Part shown: positions 27,223 through 37,947 of the stretch, piece after piece
Layout of the letters: each line of letters starts with the position of its first letter
Position numbering within the stretch: the first letter of the stretch is position 1
Source: Acidobacteriaceae bacterium
Lineage (GTDB): Bacteria > Acidobacteriota > Terriglobia > Bryobacterales > Bryobacteraceae
Assembly: GCA_020247055.1 (NCBI GenBank)
Contig: JADCJL010000007.1
Span: forward strand, 1-48,672
Direction of reading: 5' to 3'
DNA length: 48,672 nucleotides
Position numbers and translations under genes: made by a program
Notes under the pieces: generated by a model
Seen by the model: the letters and a program-made list of their open reading frames with translations, nothing else
What the model was told of the DNA's origin: nothing
The model's database searches: none

Positions 27223-28215
27223 ATGGTTACTCCCGAAAGAATTTTTCAAATGATGAACGCCCACATGGCGACGCAAGCCCTCCGCGGCGGCCTCGAGTTG
27301 GGTCTGTTCACCGCCATCGCCGAAGGCCACACCACCCTCCCGGCCCTCGCCGCCCGCCTCGGCGCCAGCGAACGGGGCACCCGCATCCTGGCCGACTACC
27401 TCTGCGTTGCCGGCCTCCTCGCCAAGCAGGACGACCAGTACAGCCTCGCCCCCGACGCCGCCATCTTCCTCGACGCCAACTCCCCCGCCTACATGGGCCT
27501 CGCCGCCAAATTCCTCAACCACCCCGTTCTCCTCCACGCCGCCAGCGACATCGCCGCAGTCGTCCGCACCGGCAGAAGCATCCTCGGCGGCGGCGGAACT
27601 ATCGAAGACGAAAACCCCGTCTGGGAAGACTACGCCCGCGGCATGGTGCCCATGATGACGCCACCCGCCCAGTTGATCGCCGATCTCGCCGGCCCCGGAC
27701 CCCTGCGCGTCCTCGATCTCGCCGCCGGCCACGGCATCTTCGGCATCCACATCGCGGCCAAAAATCCGGAAGCCCACATCACCGCCCTCGACTGGCCCGC
27801 CGTTCTCCACCTCGCCGCCGAAAACGCCCGCCGCTTCGGCATCGCCGACCGCTGGACGCCCCTCCCCGGCAGCGCCCTCACCGTCGATTACGGCCAAGGC
27901 TACGACCTCGTCCTGCTCACGAACTTCCTCCACCACTTCGACCAGGACGCCTGCATCGACATCCTCCGCCGCGTCCACGCCTCGCTCAAACCCGGCGGCC
28001 GCGTCATCACCCTCGAGTTCGTCCCCAACCCCGACCGCGTCACCCCGCCCAGCTCCGCGGCCTTTTCCATGATGATGCTCATCACTACCCCCACCGGCGA
28101 TGCCTACACCCTCGCGCAGTTTGAAAGCATGTTCGCCGCCGCCGGCTTCGCCTCCACCGAACAAGTGCCCACCGGCCCCCTGCCCCAACAGGTATTGGTC
28201 AGCATTCGCCGTTAA
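27223..28215 (+). CDS. SAM-dependent methyltransferase, O-methyltransferase-like
   Basis: Methyltransferase of 330 aa, nearly the same length as its upstream neighbour but clearly different in sequence. It begins with a helical/winged-helix segment (ALRGGLELGLFTAIAEG; then LAARLGASERGTRILADYL). The SAM site is VLDLAAGHGIFGIH (about 163-176). LLTNFLHHFDQDACIDIL at about 230-247 is the counterpart of the HDW region, with HHF in place of HDW. Start ATG at 27223 follows the previous stop by 3 nt, so they are cotranscribed and may act in sequence or as a heteromer. Acceptor unknown. Confidence 0.83.
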   Translation: MVTPERIFQMMNAHMATQALRGGLELGLFTAIAEGHTTLPALAARLGASERGTRILADYLCVAGLLAKQDDQYSLAPDAAIFLDANSPAYMGLAAKFLNHPVLLHAASDIAAVVRTGRSILGGGGTIEDENPVWEDYARGMVPMMTPPAQLIADLAGPGPLRVLDLAAGHGIFGIHIAAKNPEAHITALDWPAVLHLAAENARRFGIADRWTPLPGSALTVDYGQGYDLVLLTNFLHHFDQDACIDILRRVHASLKPGGRVITLEFVPNPDRVTPPSSAAFSMMMLITTPTGDAYTLAQFESMFAAAGFASTEQVPTGPLPQQVLVSIRR

Positions 28216-28235
28216 AAAGCACTAATATAAGGGCA

Positions 28236-30167
28236 GTGCTACGCCGCTCCCTCCTCCTTTGCGTCGCTCTGCCCCTGCTCCTGAGCCAGAAGAAACTCAG
28301 TGCGCCCGGCGAAGCGTATTTTCCCGCCAAAGTCATGCCCGCCCTCGAAAAAGCGGGCTGCCAGAACTGCCATGGCTCGAACGGCGTCGCCGCCGGCACC
28401 CGCTTCCGCCTCCCCGAAGAGGGCGCCAGCGCCGAAGAGCTCCAACAGTTTGGCAAGTCCCTCCACGTCCTCATCGACCGCGCCGATCTCACAAAATCCC
28501 TGCTCCTCAATAAACCCACCCGCCGCGTCCCCCACGGCGGCGGCCTCAAAATCACCCCCGGCTCGCCCGAAGAAGCCACCCTCCGCACCTGGATCGACTA
28601 CCTCGCCGCCAACACCAAACCCGACGACCGCTTCCTCCTCGGCCAGCGCAAGTTCGAAGCCCGCCCCGTCCTCCGGCGCCTCACCCACGCCCAGTACAAC
28701 AACACCGTCCGCGACCTCCTCGGCGACGATAGCCGCGTCGCCGACCAGTTCCCCGCCGAAGACTTCGTCGGCGGGTATCGCAACCAGTTCCAGTCCCAAT
28801 CCATCTCGCCCCTGCTCGCCGAAGCCTACAGCGCCGCCGCCGAAAAACTCGCCCGCTCCGCCTTCCGCGGCGGCGATACCCACGGCCTCATCCCCTGCAA
28901 AACGCGCGACGCCGCCTGCCGCCAGAAATTCCTTCGCACCTTCGGCGCCAAGGCCTTCCGCCGCCCTCTGCTCGAAACCGAACTCGCCCGCTACGAAAAA
29001 CTGTTCCTCACGCAGAAAGACTTCCTCGCCGGCGCCCAGTTAACCCTCGAGGCCATGCTCCAATCCCCGGCCTTCCTCATGCGCACGGAAAACGGCGCCG
29101 AACCCGCCTGGCGCCCCTACGAAACCGCCAGCCGCCTCTCCTACGCCCTGCTCAACACCATGCCCGACGCCGAACTCCTCCGCGCCGCGGCCCAGGGCGA
29201 ACTCAACACCCGCCAGGCCGTCGAACAGCAGGCCCGCCGCCTCCTCGCCGACCCCCGCGCCAAAATCACCCTCGATGAGTTCGTCGCCGAATGGCTTCGT
29301 TTCGACCAACTCCTCGACGCCGTCAAAGAGCGCGCCCAGTTCCCCATGTACTCGGCCGAACTCACCGTCGCCATGACCGAAGAGACCCGCCGCATGGTCG
29401 CCGACCTCGTCTGGCGCGACCAGGACTTCATGCAGCTGTTCGCCGCCGAACACAGCTTTGTCAATACCGCCCTCGCCCAGCTCTACAAGCTCCCCGCCCC
29501 CGCTAAAGAGTACGACCGCGTCCCCCTCCCCCCCGAAACCGGCCGCGGCGGCATCCTCGGCCACGCCATGTTCCTCGCCGCCACCTCCAAGCCCGCCGAT
29601 ACCAGCGCCACCCAGCGCGGCCTCTTCGTTCGCGAACACTTCCTCTGCCAGGAGGTGCCCCAGCCCCCGCCCGGCGTCAACGCCAACCTGCCCAACCTCG
29701 ACAAGGGCAAGCCCATGACCAACCGCGAGCGCCTGGCCATGCATCTGAACAACGAAAGCTGCGCCAGCTGCCACACCCTTGTCGACCCCATCGGCCTCGC
29801 CCTCGAAAAATACGATGCCATCGGCCAGTTCCGCAACAAGCAAAAACTCACCTTCCGCCCCGCCCGCCGCGAAGATGGCGACGTCGTCAACGTCGAACTC
29901 GACATCGACACCAACGGCTACGTCGCCGGCATTCCCAACTCCCGCTTCACCACCCCCCGCGAGCTTGGTAAAATTCTATCGGCTGCCCCACAATGCCAGC
30001 AGTGCGTGGCCAAGCAGCTGTTCCGCTACTATACGGGCCGTCATGAAAATGCGCGCGACGCCGTCGTCATCGATCGGGCCTTTGCCGATTTCCGCAGCTC
30101 CGGGTACCACTTCCGGGAGCTGATGGTCAGCTTATTGAAGTGGAGCGTCTTCCCCCCGGAGTCTTAA
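28236..30167 (+). CDS. DUF1592/1588/1585 protein with c-type heme motifs
   Basis: Large exported protein of 643 aa from a family abundant in Planctomycetes and Solibacter-like Acidobacteria; function unproven, thought to be redox or polymer-related. GTG start. A hydrophobic leader (about 1-17) is followed by CQNCH at 42-46, a planctomycete-type cytochrome segment. [19 protein letters not shown] (about 147-165) marks DUF1587 and [19 protein letters not shown] marks DUF1595. DUF1592 lies in the middle. DUF1588 carries CASCH at 509-513 ([20 protein letters not shown]), and DUF1585 closes the protein. Two heme motifs in all. It is 4 bp upstream of the DUF1552 gene, the pairing seen in these phyla. 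Confidence 0.87.
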   Translation: MLRRSLLLCVALPLLLSQKKLSAPGEAYFPAKVMPALEKAGCQNCHGSNGVAAGTRFRLPEEGASAEELQQFGKSLHVLIDRADLTKSLLLNKPTRRVPHGGGLKITPGSPEEATLRTWIDYLAANTKPDDRFLLGQRKFEARPVLRRLTHAQYNNTVRDLLGDDSRVADQFPAEDFVGGYRNQFQSQSISPLLAEAYSAAAEKLARSAFRGGDTHGLIPCKTRDAACRQKFLRTFGAKAFRRPLLETELARYEKLFLTQKDFLAGAQLTLEAMLQSPAFLMRTENGAEPAWRPYETASRLSYALLNTMPDAELLRAAAQGELNTRQAVEQQARRLLADPRAKITLDEFVAEWLRFDQLLDAVKERAQFPMYSAELTVAMTEETRRMVADLVWRDQDFMQLFAAEHSFVNTALAQLYKLPAPAKEYDRVPLPPETGRGGILGHAMFLAATSKPADTSATQRGLFVREHFLCQEVPQPPPGVNANLPNLDKGKPMTNRERLAMHLNNESCASCHTLVDPIGLALEKYDAIGQFRNKQKLTFRPARREDGDVVNVELDIDTNGYVAGIPNSRFTTPRELGKILSAAPQCQQCVAKQLFRYYTGRHENARDAVVIDRAFADFRSSGYHFRELMVSLLKWSVFPPES

Positions 30168-30171
30168 ACCG

Positions 30172-31484
<1,313 letters not shown>

Positions 31485-31488
<4 letters not shown>

Positions 31489-32795
31489 ACCGGCGCCGCT
31501 TCCTCGGCGGCCTCACCGCCGCCGCCCTCGGCGCCCAACCCAAACGCCCCAACATTCTCCTCATCCTCGCCGACGACCTCGGCTACGAATGCCTGAGCTG
31601 CTACGGCAGCCAAACCTACAAAACGCCGCACCTCGACCGCCTCGCCGCCGAAGGCATGCTCTTCCGCTACGCCTTCGCGCAGCCCCTCTGCACCCCCACC
31701 CGGATGCAGCTCATGACCGGAAAGTACAACTTCCGCAACTGGCAGGCCTTCGGCATCATGGACCCGCAAGAGCGCACCTTCGGCCACCTGTTCCGCGAAC
31801 ACGGCTACCGCACCGCCATCGCCGGCAAGTGGCAGTTCTGGAGCTACAACCCGCCCGCCTTCGAACCCGAGTGGCGCGGCAAAGGCCAGCGCATCGAAGA
31901 CGCGGGCTTCGACGAATACGCCGTCTGGCACGCCGGCCACACCGAAGACAAAGGCTCCCGCTACGGCAACCCCACCATCTACTCAAACGGCGCCCTCCAG
32001 AAAAACCTCACCGGCCAGTATGGCGAAGACCTCTTTGCCGACTTCCTCCTGCAGTTCGTCAAAAAGCCCGACCCCAGGCCCTGGTTCGCCTACTGGCCCC
32101 TCGCCCTCACCCACGATCCCTTCGTCCCCACCCCCGACACCCCGGAGTTCCAGGGCCCCAACCGTCTTAAGCCCGACAACCGCTTCTTCAAAGACATGGT
32201 CGAGTACATGGACAATGTCGTCGGCCGTGTCGTCTCCCAACTGCCCCCGGACACGCTGATCCTCTTCTTCAGCGACAACGGCACCCATCAAAGCATCACC
32301 AGCCAACTCAACGGCCAGCCCTTCCCCGGCGGCAAAGGCCTCACCACCGAAGCCGGCACCCGCGTCCCCCTCCTCGTCCGCTGGAAGGGCGTCACCCCGC
32401 CCGGCAAAACCAGCGACGACCTCATCGACTCCTGCGACTTCCTGCCCACCCTCTGCGCCGCCGCCGGCATCCCCACCCGCGGCCTGGGCCCCCTCGACGG
32501 CGTGAGCTTCCTGCCCCAACTCCAGGGCCGCCCCGGCCGGCCCCGCCCCTGGATCTACTCCTGGTACGACCCCCGTCCCGGCGCCGATAAAGAAAACTGG
32601 ACCCGCACCCAACGCTGCGTCTTCGATCACCACTGGAAGCTCTACGACGACGGCCGCCTCTACCACTGGGCCCGCGATCCCCGCGAAACCACCCCGGTGG
32701 AGAACCCCGCCGTCCGCGCCCGCCTCCAGGCCGTCCTCACCCGCTACGCCCGCCAGGGCGGCAGCCGCGAAATCCAGGTCAAACCAAGAGCCTGA
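31485..32795 (+). CDS. Sulfatase with twin-arginine-type leader
   Basis: Exported sulfatase-like hydrolase of 436 aa. The leader [17 protein letters not shown] is twin-arginine-like. [13 protein letters not shown] at about 23-35 supplies the first metal aspartates. The formylglycine motif C-x-P-x-R is CTPTR at 69-73 (C69 to be converted), followed by MQLMTGK, with Lys where the family usually has Arg. [20 protein letters not shown] at about 265-285 is the second conserved region. It overlaps the DUF1552 gene by 4 nt (ATGA), so the three genes are coupled. No formylglycine-generating enzyme is in the window. The likely substrate is a sulfated polysaccharide or glycan; not proven. Confidence 0.88.
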
Positions 32796-32811
32796 ATCCC
32801 GCCCCGCGCCC

Positions 32812-33630
32812 CTACCGCCGCACCATCTCAATCTGCCCGGATTCGACGCGCGTATTCGGCAGCGCCGCCTTCAGCCTCGCCACCCCCGCCTCCGTCAGCA
32901 GCGTGTTCACTACGTTCAACTGCTTCAGTTTCCGCAAGCCAAAAATCCGGTCTATCCCCGCATCAGTAATCTTCGCATTCCGCAGGTTCAGCACCTCCAG
33001 CTCCGTCATCGTACCCAGCACCTCAAGACCCCGGTCGGTGATCGTCACCTGCCACAGGCCCGAGTCGGTCCGCTGCAGCCCGCCCAGGTCCAGCTCCCGC
33101 AGCGTCGGAATCAGCTTCAGCGGGCTCAGCCCCACGTCCGTCATCTTGTTGCCGCCATACGCAATATGACGCAGCTTCGGCATCGTCGCCAGCAACTCCA
33201 CGCCATTATCGGTAAACAACGCAAACCCCACGTCAATCGACTCGAGCCCCGCGTGCCCGGCCAGGTGCGCCACGCCCGTGTCCGTTACCTTCGTCCCGCG
33301 CATGTTCAGCGTCTGCAGCTTCGGCCACAGCTTCATCACCGCGCACGCCCCGTCGCCCACCAGCTCGGCGTAGTACAGGTTCACCGCCGTCACGTTCCGC
33401 AGCTTCTTCAAGTGCACAAAGCCGAGATCCGTCACCCGCGTATGCGAAAGGTCCAGCGTCCGCAGCTCCGTAAACGTCCCCACGCGCTGCAGGTCCGAAT
33501 CGTTCACCCACGTCCGGCTCAGGTCCAGCGCCACGATGCGCCCCTGCGCATCGGCCGTCGCCGTGCCCCCTACCTCCTTCACCCAATCCATCGGCCCCAC
33601 TACGGCCAGCAGCAACATCGCGGCGAACAT
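32812..33630 (-). CDS. Leucine-rich repeat protein, short
   Basis: Extracytoplasmic protein of 272 aa, opened by a hydrophobic leader (about 1-13). A W-x-x-x-V-G-G signature follows (W16VKEVGG), then DLSRTWVNDSDL and six or more LRRs of the type LxxLxTLDLSHTxVTDxGF. The gene begins at 33630, sharing one base with the stop of the upstream LRR gene (TGATG), so it is translationally coupled. Its head module is nearly the same as two modules of that neighbour, suggesting duplication and gene splitting. LRR proteins of this type are common in Planctomycetes and Acidobacteria but have no proven partner. Confidence 0.85.
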   Translation of the reverse strand: MFAAMLLLAVVGPMDWVKEVGGTATADAQGRIVALDLSRTWVNDSDLQRVGTFTELRTLDLSHTRVTDLGFVHLKKLRNVTAVNLYYAELVGDGACAVMKLWPKLQTLNMRGTKVTDTGVAHLAGHAGLESIDVGFALFTDNGVELLATMPKLRHIAYGGNKMTDVGLSPLKLIPTLRELDLGGLQRTDSGLWQVTITDRGLEVLGTMTELEVLNLRNAKITDAGIDRIFGLRKLKQLNVVNTLLTEAGVARLKAALPNTRVESGQIEMVRR

Positions 33631-35591
33631 CAGCTCTTCCTCCGGATCGGAATCGACGATTCCCGATCAAACAAGACATGCAGCCCCGGCCGCGCGGCCT
33701 TCAGCTTGTTGAAAGCCGCCTCGGTGATCAGCGTATGGTAGATGCCCAGGCTCCGCAGCTTCGGCATCTTCACAATCGTCTCCACCGCCCCGTCCGTCAG
33801 GTTCGCCGTGTCGAGCAGCAGCTCTTCGAGCTCCGGCAGTTGCAGCGCTTTCAGGCCCGCGTCGGACAAGCCCGTGTAGTCCAGGTTCAGCCGCCGCAAC
33901 TTCGGAAACTGGTTCAGATGCGGCACCGCCGCATCGTCCAGCCGCGACCGCACCGATTCAAACACCCGCAGATTCACCAGCCCCTTCAACTCCGCCAGGC
34001 CCTTGTTCGTATGCCGGCAGTAGCTCAGGTACAGCTCCTCGAGCGTGGTCATCTTCCCGATGTGCACCATCGCCTCATCGCCCAGGTCGTTCGATACAAT
34101 GTCGAGCTTTCGCAGCGGCAGCGCGCTCAGCGCCCGCAGGCCGGCCTCGGTGATGTCCGTGTAGGCCAGGCGCAGCGCCCGCAGCGTGGGCATCGCCGCC
34201 AGGGCCGCCGCGCTGCGGTCATCAAACGTCGTGTTGGCAATCTCCAACTCCTCAATCGGCAGCGTTGCCGGCAGCATCCCCCGGCTCAGCGTATGGTTCA
34301 GCGTCAGCCGCTGCAGCTTCCCTAGTCCGCCCAGCTGCGCCAGACCCGCGTCGGAGACCATCGTGTTCGTCAGGTCCAGATCTTCGAGCGTCTTCAGCTT
34401 GCCCAGGTGCGCCATGCCCCCGTCGCCAATCTCCGTCGTATCGAGCCGCAGCTTCCGCAGCGCCGTCAGGCCAGCCAGATACGCCAGCTGCGCATCGGAA
34501 ACCGGCGTCCGCGACAGATCAATTGACCGGATCTTGCCCGCCTCGAGCGAACTCCGCCCGCCCAGCCGCTCAATCCATCCGGCAATCGCGGTGTCGGTCA
34601 GCGCCGCCGGCTTGGCCGTCCGCAGCGCCGGGTCCGCCGCCTGCGGCGCCGCGTCCTGAAACTCCACGCGCACCCGCGGGTTCACCGCCAGCAGATCGTC
34701 CACGCCCCCGCGCGTCACCCGCGTGTAGCGCAGGTCGAGCGACGTCAGATTCTTGAGGCCCCGCAGCTTGCTCAGCCCCGCGTTGGTAATCTGCGTCCGG
34801 TACAGGTTCAGCTCGGTCAGCTCCTGCAGCGGCGCCAGCGCCGCCACCCCTTCGTCCGTCAGCGCCGCGCCCAGAATATTTAGCCGCTTCAGCTTCGCAA
34901 GGCCCCGCAGCGCGCCAACTCCCCGGTCCGTCAGCCGCAGCCCGAACAGGTCGAGCGTCTCGAGCTCCTGCAAACCGGCCAGCTGCTGCAGCCCCTCATC
35001 GGTGACGAACGTGTCGCGCAGGCTCAGGTAGCGCAGCTTCTTCATGCCCGCAATCTGCTTCATGCCTTCGTCGTTCATCCGCGTATTGTTCAGGTCCAGC
35101 CGTTCGAGATTCACGAAGGTCTCAAGGCCCGCCCCGCGTATGTTGGCCATCGCCACCCGCATCTCGCGAATCTGCGTCAGGTTGGCGAACTCTTTCAGCC
35201 CCTTATCCTGCACGTTGATGTGTTCAAGAAAATGCAGTGACAGCCCGAAGCGTTCGAGCTTCGTCAGCGTCTTCAGCGCCGCCAGCTCTTTGTTGGCGTC
35301 CAGCGTCGAACCCGCTCCCGGGTTGAAAATGGTGCCCGGCAGAATCAGCTCCCGCAGCTCCGTGCAGCCCGTCAGCAGCTTCAGATCCCTGTGGTCCACA
35401 ATGGTCCCGGCCAGGTCCACGCCTTCGAGGCGCAGCGCCCCCGCCGGCAGCTTCTCCGCCGCGTTGATCCACGCCGAGTCCGCCATCCGCACCCGCCCGC
35501 CAAACCGCAGCGCCCACTCCGCAGTCGCGCGGTCATCGCTCTGCGCCCATACCGCCCCGGCGCCCCACAGAAGAAAAATTAAAATTCGCAC
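33630..35591 (-). CDS. Leucine-rich repeat protein with two tandem modules
   Basis: Extracytoplasmic LRR protein of 653 aa. The signal peptide is about 1-17 (FLLWGAGAVWAQ). It consists of two similar halves. Half one starts W26ALRFGG and half two starts W339IERLGG, and each is followed by a run of LRRs with consensus LxxLxxLxLxxTxVTDxGLxxL, about 11 and 12 units. Hypervariable loop content is Asn/Thr-rich, as in this LRR subtype. It lies 26 bp downstream of the glycosyltransferase and is coupled to the short LRR gene. A recognition or scaffolding role at the envelope is plausible; no ligand can be told. Confidence 0.85.
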   Translation of the reverse strand: MRILIFLLWGAGAVWAQSDDRATAEWALRFGGRVRMADSAWINAAEKLPAGALRLEGVDLAGTIVDHRDLKLLTGCTELRELILPGTIFNPGAGSTLDANKELAALKTLTKLERFGLSLHFLEHINVQDKGLKEFANLTQIREMRVAMANIRGAGLETFVNLERLDLNNTRMNDEGMKQIAGMKKLRYLSLRDTFVTDEGLQQLAGLQELETLDLFGLRLTDRGVGALRGLAKLKRLNILGAALTDEGVAALAPLQELTELNLYRTQITNAGLSKLRGLKNLTSLDLRYTRVTRGGVDDLLAVNPRVRVEFQDAAPQAADPALRTAKPAALTDTAIAGWIERLGGRSSLEAGKIRSIDLSRTPVSDAQLAYLAGLTALRKLRLDTTEIGDGGMAHLGKLKTLEDLDLTNTMVSDAGLAQLGGLGKLQRLTLNHTLSRGMLPATLPIEELEIANTTFDDRSAAALAAMPTLRALRLAYTDITEAGLRALSALPLRKLDIVSNDLGDEAMVHIGKMTTLEELYLSYCRHTNKGLAELKGLVNLRVFESVRSRLDDAAVPHLNQFPKLRRLNLDYTGLSDAGLKALQLPELEELLLDTANLTDGAVETIVKMPKLRSLGIYHTLITEAAFNKLKAARPGLHVLFDRESSIPIRRKS

Positions 35592-35617
35592 AGCTTTTCC
35601 TGCTGGTATTGTAAGCC

Positions 35618-36772
35618 CTACGCCCCGCCCAGCAGCAGCGCCCGCAGCCGCTCCGCCGTCGCGCTAAACGGATGCGCCAGCGCATACGCCTGCGCCGCCC
35701 GGCCCATCTCCCGCAGCCGCGCCCGGTCCCGCGTCAACTCCTGCAGCGCCGGCAGAAAACCATCGGGCGAAGCCATCCGGCCAAAGTCGGCCCGCATCAC
35801 GCCCCGTGCCCCGGCGTGGTCCAGCGTCAACGCCGGCAGCCCCGCCGCAAACGCCTCCATCAACGTCAACCCGTAAGATTCATGGCTCGACGGAAACACG
35901 TACAGGTCCGCCTCGGCAACCTGATCGGCTTTGGCCTGCCCGGTCACGTGACCCGGAAACTCCACTTCCACCTGCCGCAGCTGGTCCGCCAGCTCCTTCA
36001 GCTTCTCAAAGTAAGCCTTGCCCCGCATAAACGCCGGCTGCCCGCAGATCCGCAGCCGCATCGAAGGCAGCAGGCCCTGCTGCTCCCAAGCCAGCAGCGC
36101 TTCGAGCAGCACGTGCTGGTTCTTCTCGGGCGAAATCCGGCTCAGCGTCAGCAGCGTCAACTTCTTCTCCGCCGGCCGCCGCGCACTCGTGTAGACCGAC
36201 GAGGGCGTGCCCCACGGCAGCACCTCCACCCGCACCTGCGGCCCGTAGCAGCGATGGATCACCTCCCGCATCGCCGGCGACGGCACAAGGCAAGCGGTCG
36301 CGTGCCGCACGCAGTCCCGCTGCTTCTGAAACACCAGCTGTAGCACGTCCGGGCAAAACCGTTCCCAACGCGCGTGCCACTGCACCAGCCGCTCCGGCGC
36401 CACCCACCCCCGCCCGTAAATCGCCGCCACATAGGCCACCACGTCCACATGAAAAATCACGAACACCCGGTAGCCCGCCGCTGCCAGCCGCGCAAAGTCC
36501 GGCCCCTCGGAGATGTCGTTCACCAGCACGACGCAATCCTTGGGTTCGTATCGCAAAATGGCCTGCGTCGACTCGGCTTCAAACCGCCGGCAGAACGCGG
36601 CGTACTCCCATTCGGAGAAACTCACCAGCTCCCGGCCCGTCACCGTCGCCGGGACAATCGCCTCCACGTCCGGCCACGCCGCCCGCAGCATCTCGAACAC
36701 GGCCGCCCCGCCGCCCAGCGGCACCCGCTCCGCGGCAAAGCCCCCGTGCGCCGCCGTGTAAAGAATCTTCAC
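35618..36772 (-). CDS. GT4-type glycosyltransferase
   Basis: Cytoplasmic GT-B retaining glycosyltransferase of 384 aa. The start is taken as GTG at 36772 (VKILYTAAHGG), because it overlaps the cupin stop by 4 nt (GTGA) and places the N-terminal beta-strand correctly; the frame is open 20 codons further. The donor site includes LTLSRISPEKNQHVLLEAL. The E-x7-E motif is E298 to E306 in SSHESYGLTLMEAFAAGLPA. The product likely transfers a sugar from a nucleotide donor to a glycan or lipid. The coupled SDR and cupin upstream suggest a sugar-modification operon; acceptor unknown. Confidence 0.87.
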   Translation of the reverse strand: MKILYTAAHGGFAAERVPLGGGAAVFEMLRAAWPDVEAIVPATVTGRELVSFSEWEYAAFCRRFEAESTQAILRYEPKDCVVLVNDISEGPDFARLAAAGYRVFVIFHVDVVAYVAAIYGRGWVAPERLVQWHARWERFCPDVLQLVFQKQRDCVRHATACLVPSPAMREVIHRCYGPQVRVEVLPWGTPSSVYTSARRPAEKKLTLLTLSRISPEKNQHVLLEALLAWEQQGLLPSMRLRICGQPAFMRGKAYFEKLKELADQLRQVEVEFPGHVTGQAKADQVAEADLYVFPSSHESYGLTLMEAFAAGLPALTLDHAGARGVMRADFGRMASPDGFLPALQELTRDRARLREMGRAAQAYALAHPFSATAERLRALLLGGA

Positions 36773-37248
36773 CGGATGAACTGATCGACGAACCCGGCGC
36801 CCAGCCCAACTTCGATGTAGTGCTTCCTGCACATATCGATCTTGGTGAACACGTCCTCAAACCCCGTGTGGTTGCCTTCTGCGTCCACATAGTACATGCA
36901 GCCCGAGATGTTGAAAAACGTGATCATCTCATCGGCCGACTCCACCGTCAGCGTATGCGTCTCGCCCGGCGGTTCAAACACGTAATCCCCCGCCCGCGCC
37001 ACCCAGTCGTGTTCCAGATACCGCCAGCTGCCCTTGATCACATACCCGTGCACCGGCCCCGGATGCCGGTGCCGGCTCAACACCCCGGCCTTCCGCACCC
37101 GCAGCAGGTTGCACCAGCCGCCGTTCAGCGTATTCAGCATCAGCGGCCGGAACCAGACATCTTTCGCCTGCGGCACCCAGATGCGTTCATCGTCCGGCAC
37201 CGCCGTCGTCACAATTTCAGGAGGAGATAAAGGATGCGTCGTCAACAT
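36769..37248 (-). CDS. Cupin of the 2,4'-dihydroxyacetophenone dioxygenase-like family
   Basis: Single-domain cupin of 159 aa. The metal-binding set is visible as H60 and H62 in SRHRHPG, with H67 nearby and H98 in ETHTL. The region PGPVHGYVIKGSWRYLEHD is the conserved cupin motif. The closest resemblance is to the 2,4'-dihydroxyacetophenone dioxygenase-like cupins, which use iron to cleave C-C bonds; many relatives have no proven reaction. It starts 1 bp after the SDR stop and overlaps the glycosyltransferase by 4 nt. In this operon it could also be a sugar isomerase or epimerase. Confidence 0.75.
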   Translation of the reverse strand: MLTTHPLSPPEIVTTAVPDDERIWVPQAKDVWFRPLMLNTLNGGWCNLLRVRKAGVLSRHRHPGPVHGYVIKGSWRYLEHDWVARAGDYVFEPPGETHTLTVESADEMITFFNISGCMYYVDAEGNHTGFEDVFTKIDMCRKHYIEVGLGAGFVDQFIR

Positions 37249-37249
37249 A

Positions 37250-37930
37250 CTAGGCCGCCGAATACCCGCCGTCGATCGGAATCACCGCGCCCGTCATAAA
37301 ACTGGCCGCGTTTGAACACAAGAATAACACCAGCGGCGCCAACTCCTCCGGCCTCCCCCACCGCCCCAGCGGCGTCCGCCCCAGCAGCGCCGCCGACCGC
37401 GCCGGGTCCTCCTGCAGCGACTGCGTCAGCGGCGTCGCAATCCACCCCGGCGCAATCGCGTTCACCCGAATCCCCTCGGCCGCCCAAGCCACCGCCAGCG
37501 ACCGCGTCAGCTGCGCAATCGCCCCCTTGCTCGCCGCGTAGGCCGGCACGCGCGGCCCGCCGAAAAACGTCAGCATCGAGGCGATGTTTACAATCGCGCC
37601 GCCCGCCGCCGCCAGCTTCGGCCGTGCCGCCACACAGCAGCGCATCGCGCCCGTCAAATTGATATCGAGCACCTGCTGAAACACGGGAATCGTGTACTCC
37701 TCATCGCGCCGGATCACCCCCGCCGCGTTCACGAGAAAATCCACCCGGTCGAGGCCCGCAAACAGCGCCTCGACGCCGTTATCGTCCGTCACGTCAAAAT
37801 CCGGCAGCCCCGCCGCCACCACCCGCGCCCCGGCGCTCGCGAACGCCGCCGCAATCGCCGCCCCTATTCCGCTCGTCCCGCCCGTCACCACCGCAGTTTT
37901 TCCGCTGAAATCAAACATGGAAACATCCAT
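37250..37930 (-). CDS. Short-chain dehydrogenase/reductase (SDR)
   Basis: NAD(P)-dependent oxidoreductase, 226 aa from the ATG at 37930, or 222 aa from the ATG at 37918. The cofactor motif is TGGTSGIG at 16-23 and NAAG is at 68-71. The catalytic set is N91, S118, Y131 and K135 (PAYAASK), and the C-terminus IDGGYSA is typical. The region between the glycine motif and NAAG is short: 44 residues where classical SDRs have about 60, so one strand-helix unit appears trimmed. The sequence starts FDFSGKTAVVTGG, as in KduD-like sugar-acid SDRs. It is the first gene of the SDR-cupin-GT-LRR-LRR operon. Confidence 0.85.
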   Translation of the reverse strand: MDVSMFDFSGKTAVVTGGTSGIGAAIAAAFASAGARVVAAGLPDFDVTDDNGVEALFAGLDRVDFLVNAAGVIRRDEEYTIPVFQQVLDINLTGAMRCCVAARPKLAAAGGAIVNIASMLTFFGGPRVPAYAASKGAIAQLTRSLAVAWAAEGIRVNAIAPGWIATPLTQSLQEDPARSAALLGRTPLGRWGRPEELAPLVLFLCSNAASFMTGAVIPIDGGYSAA

Positions 37931-37947
37931 TATGGAGGAAGAACGCG

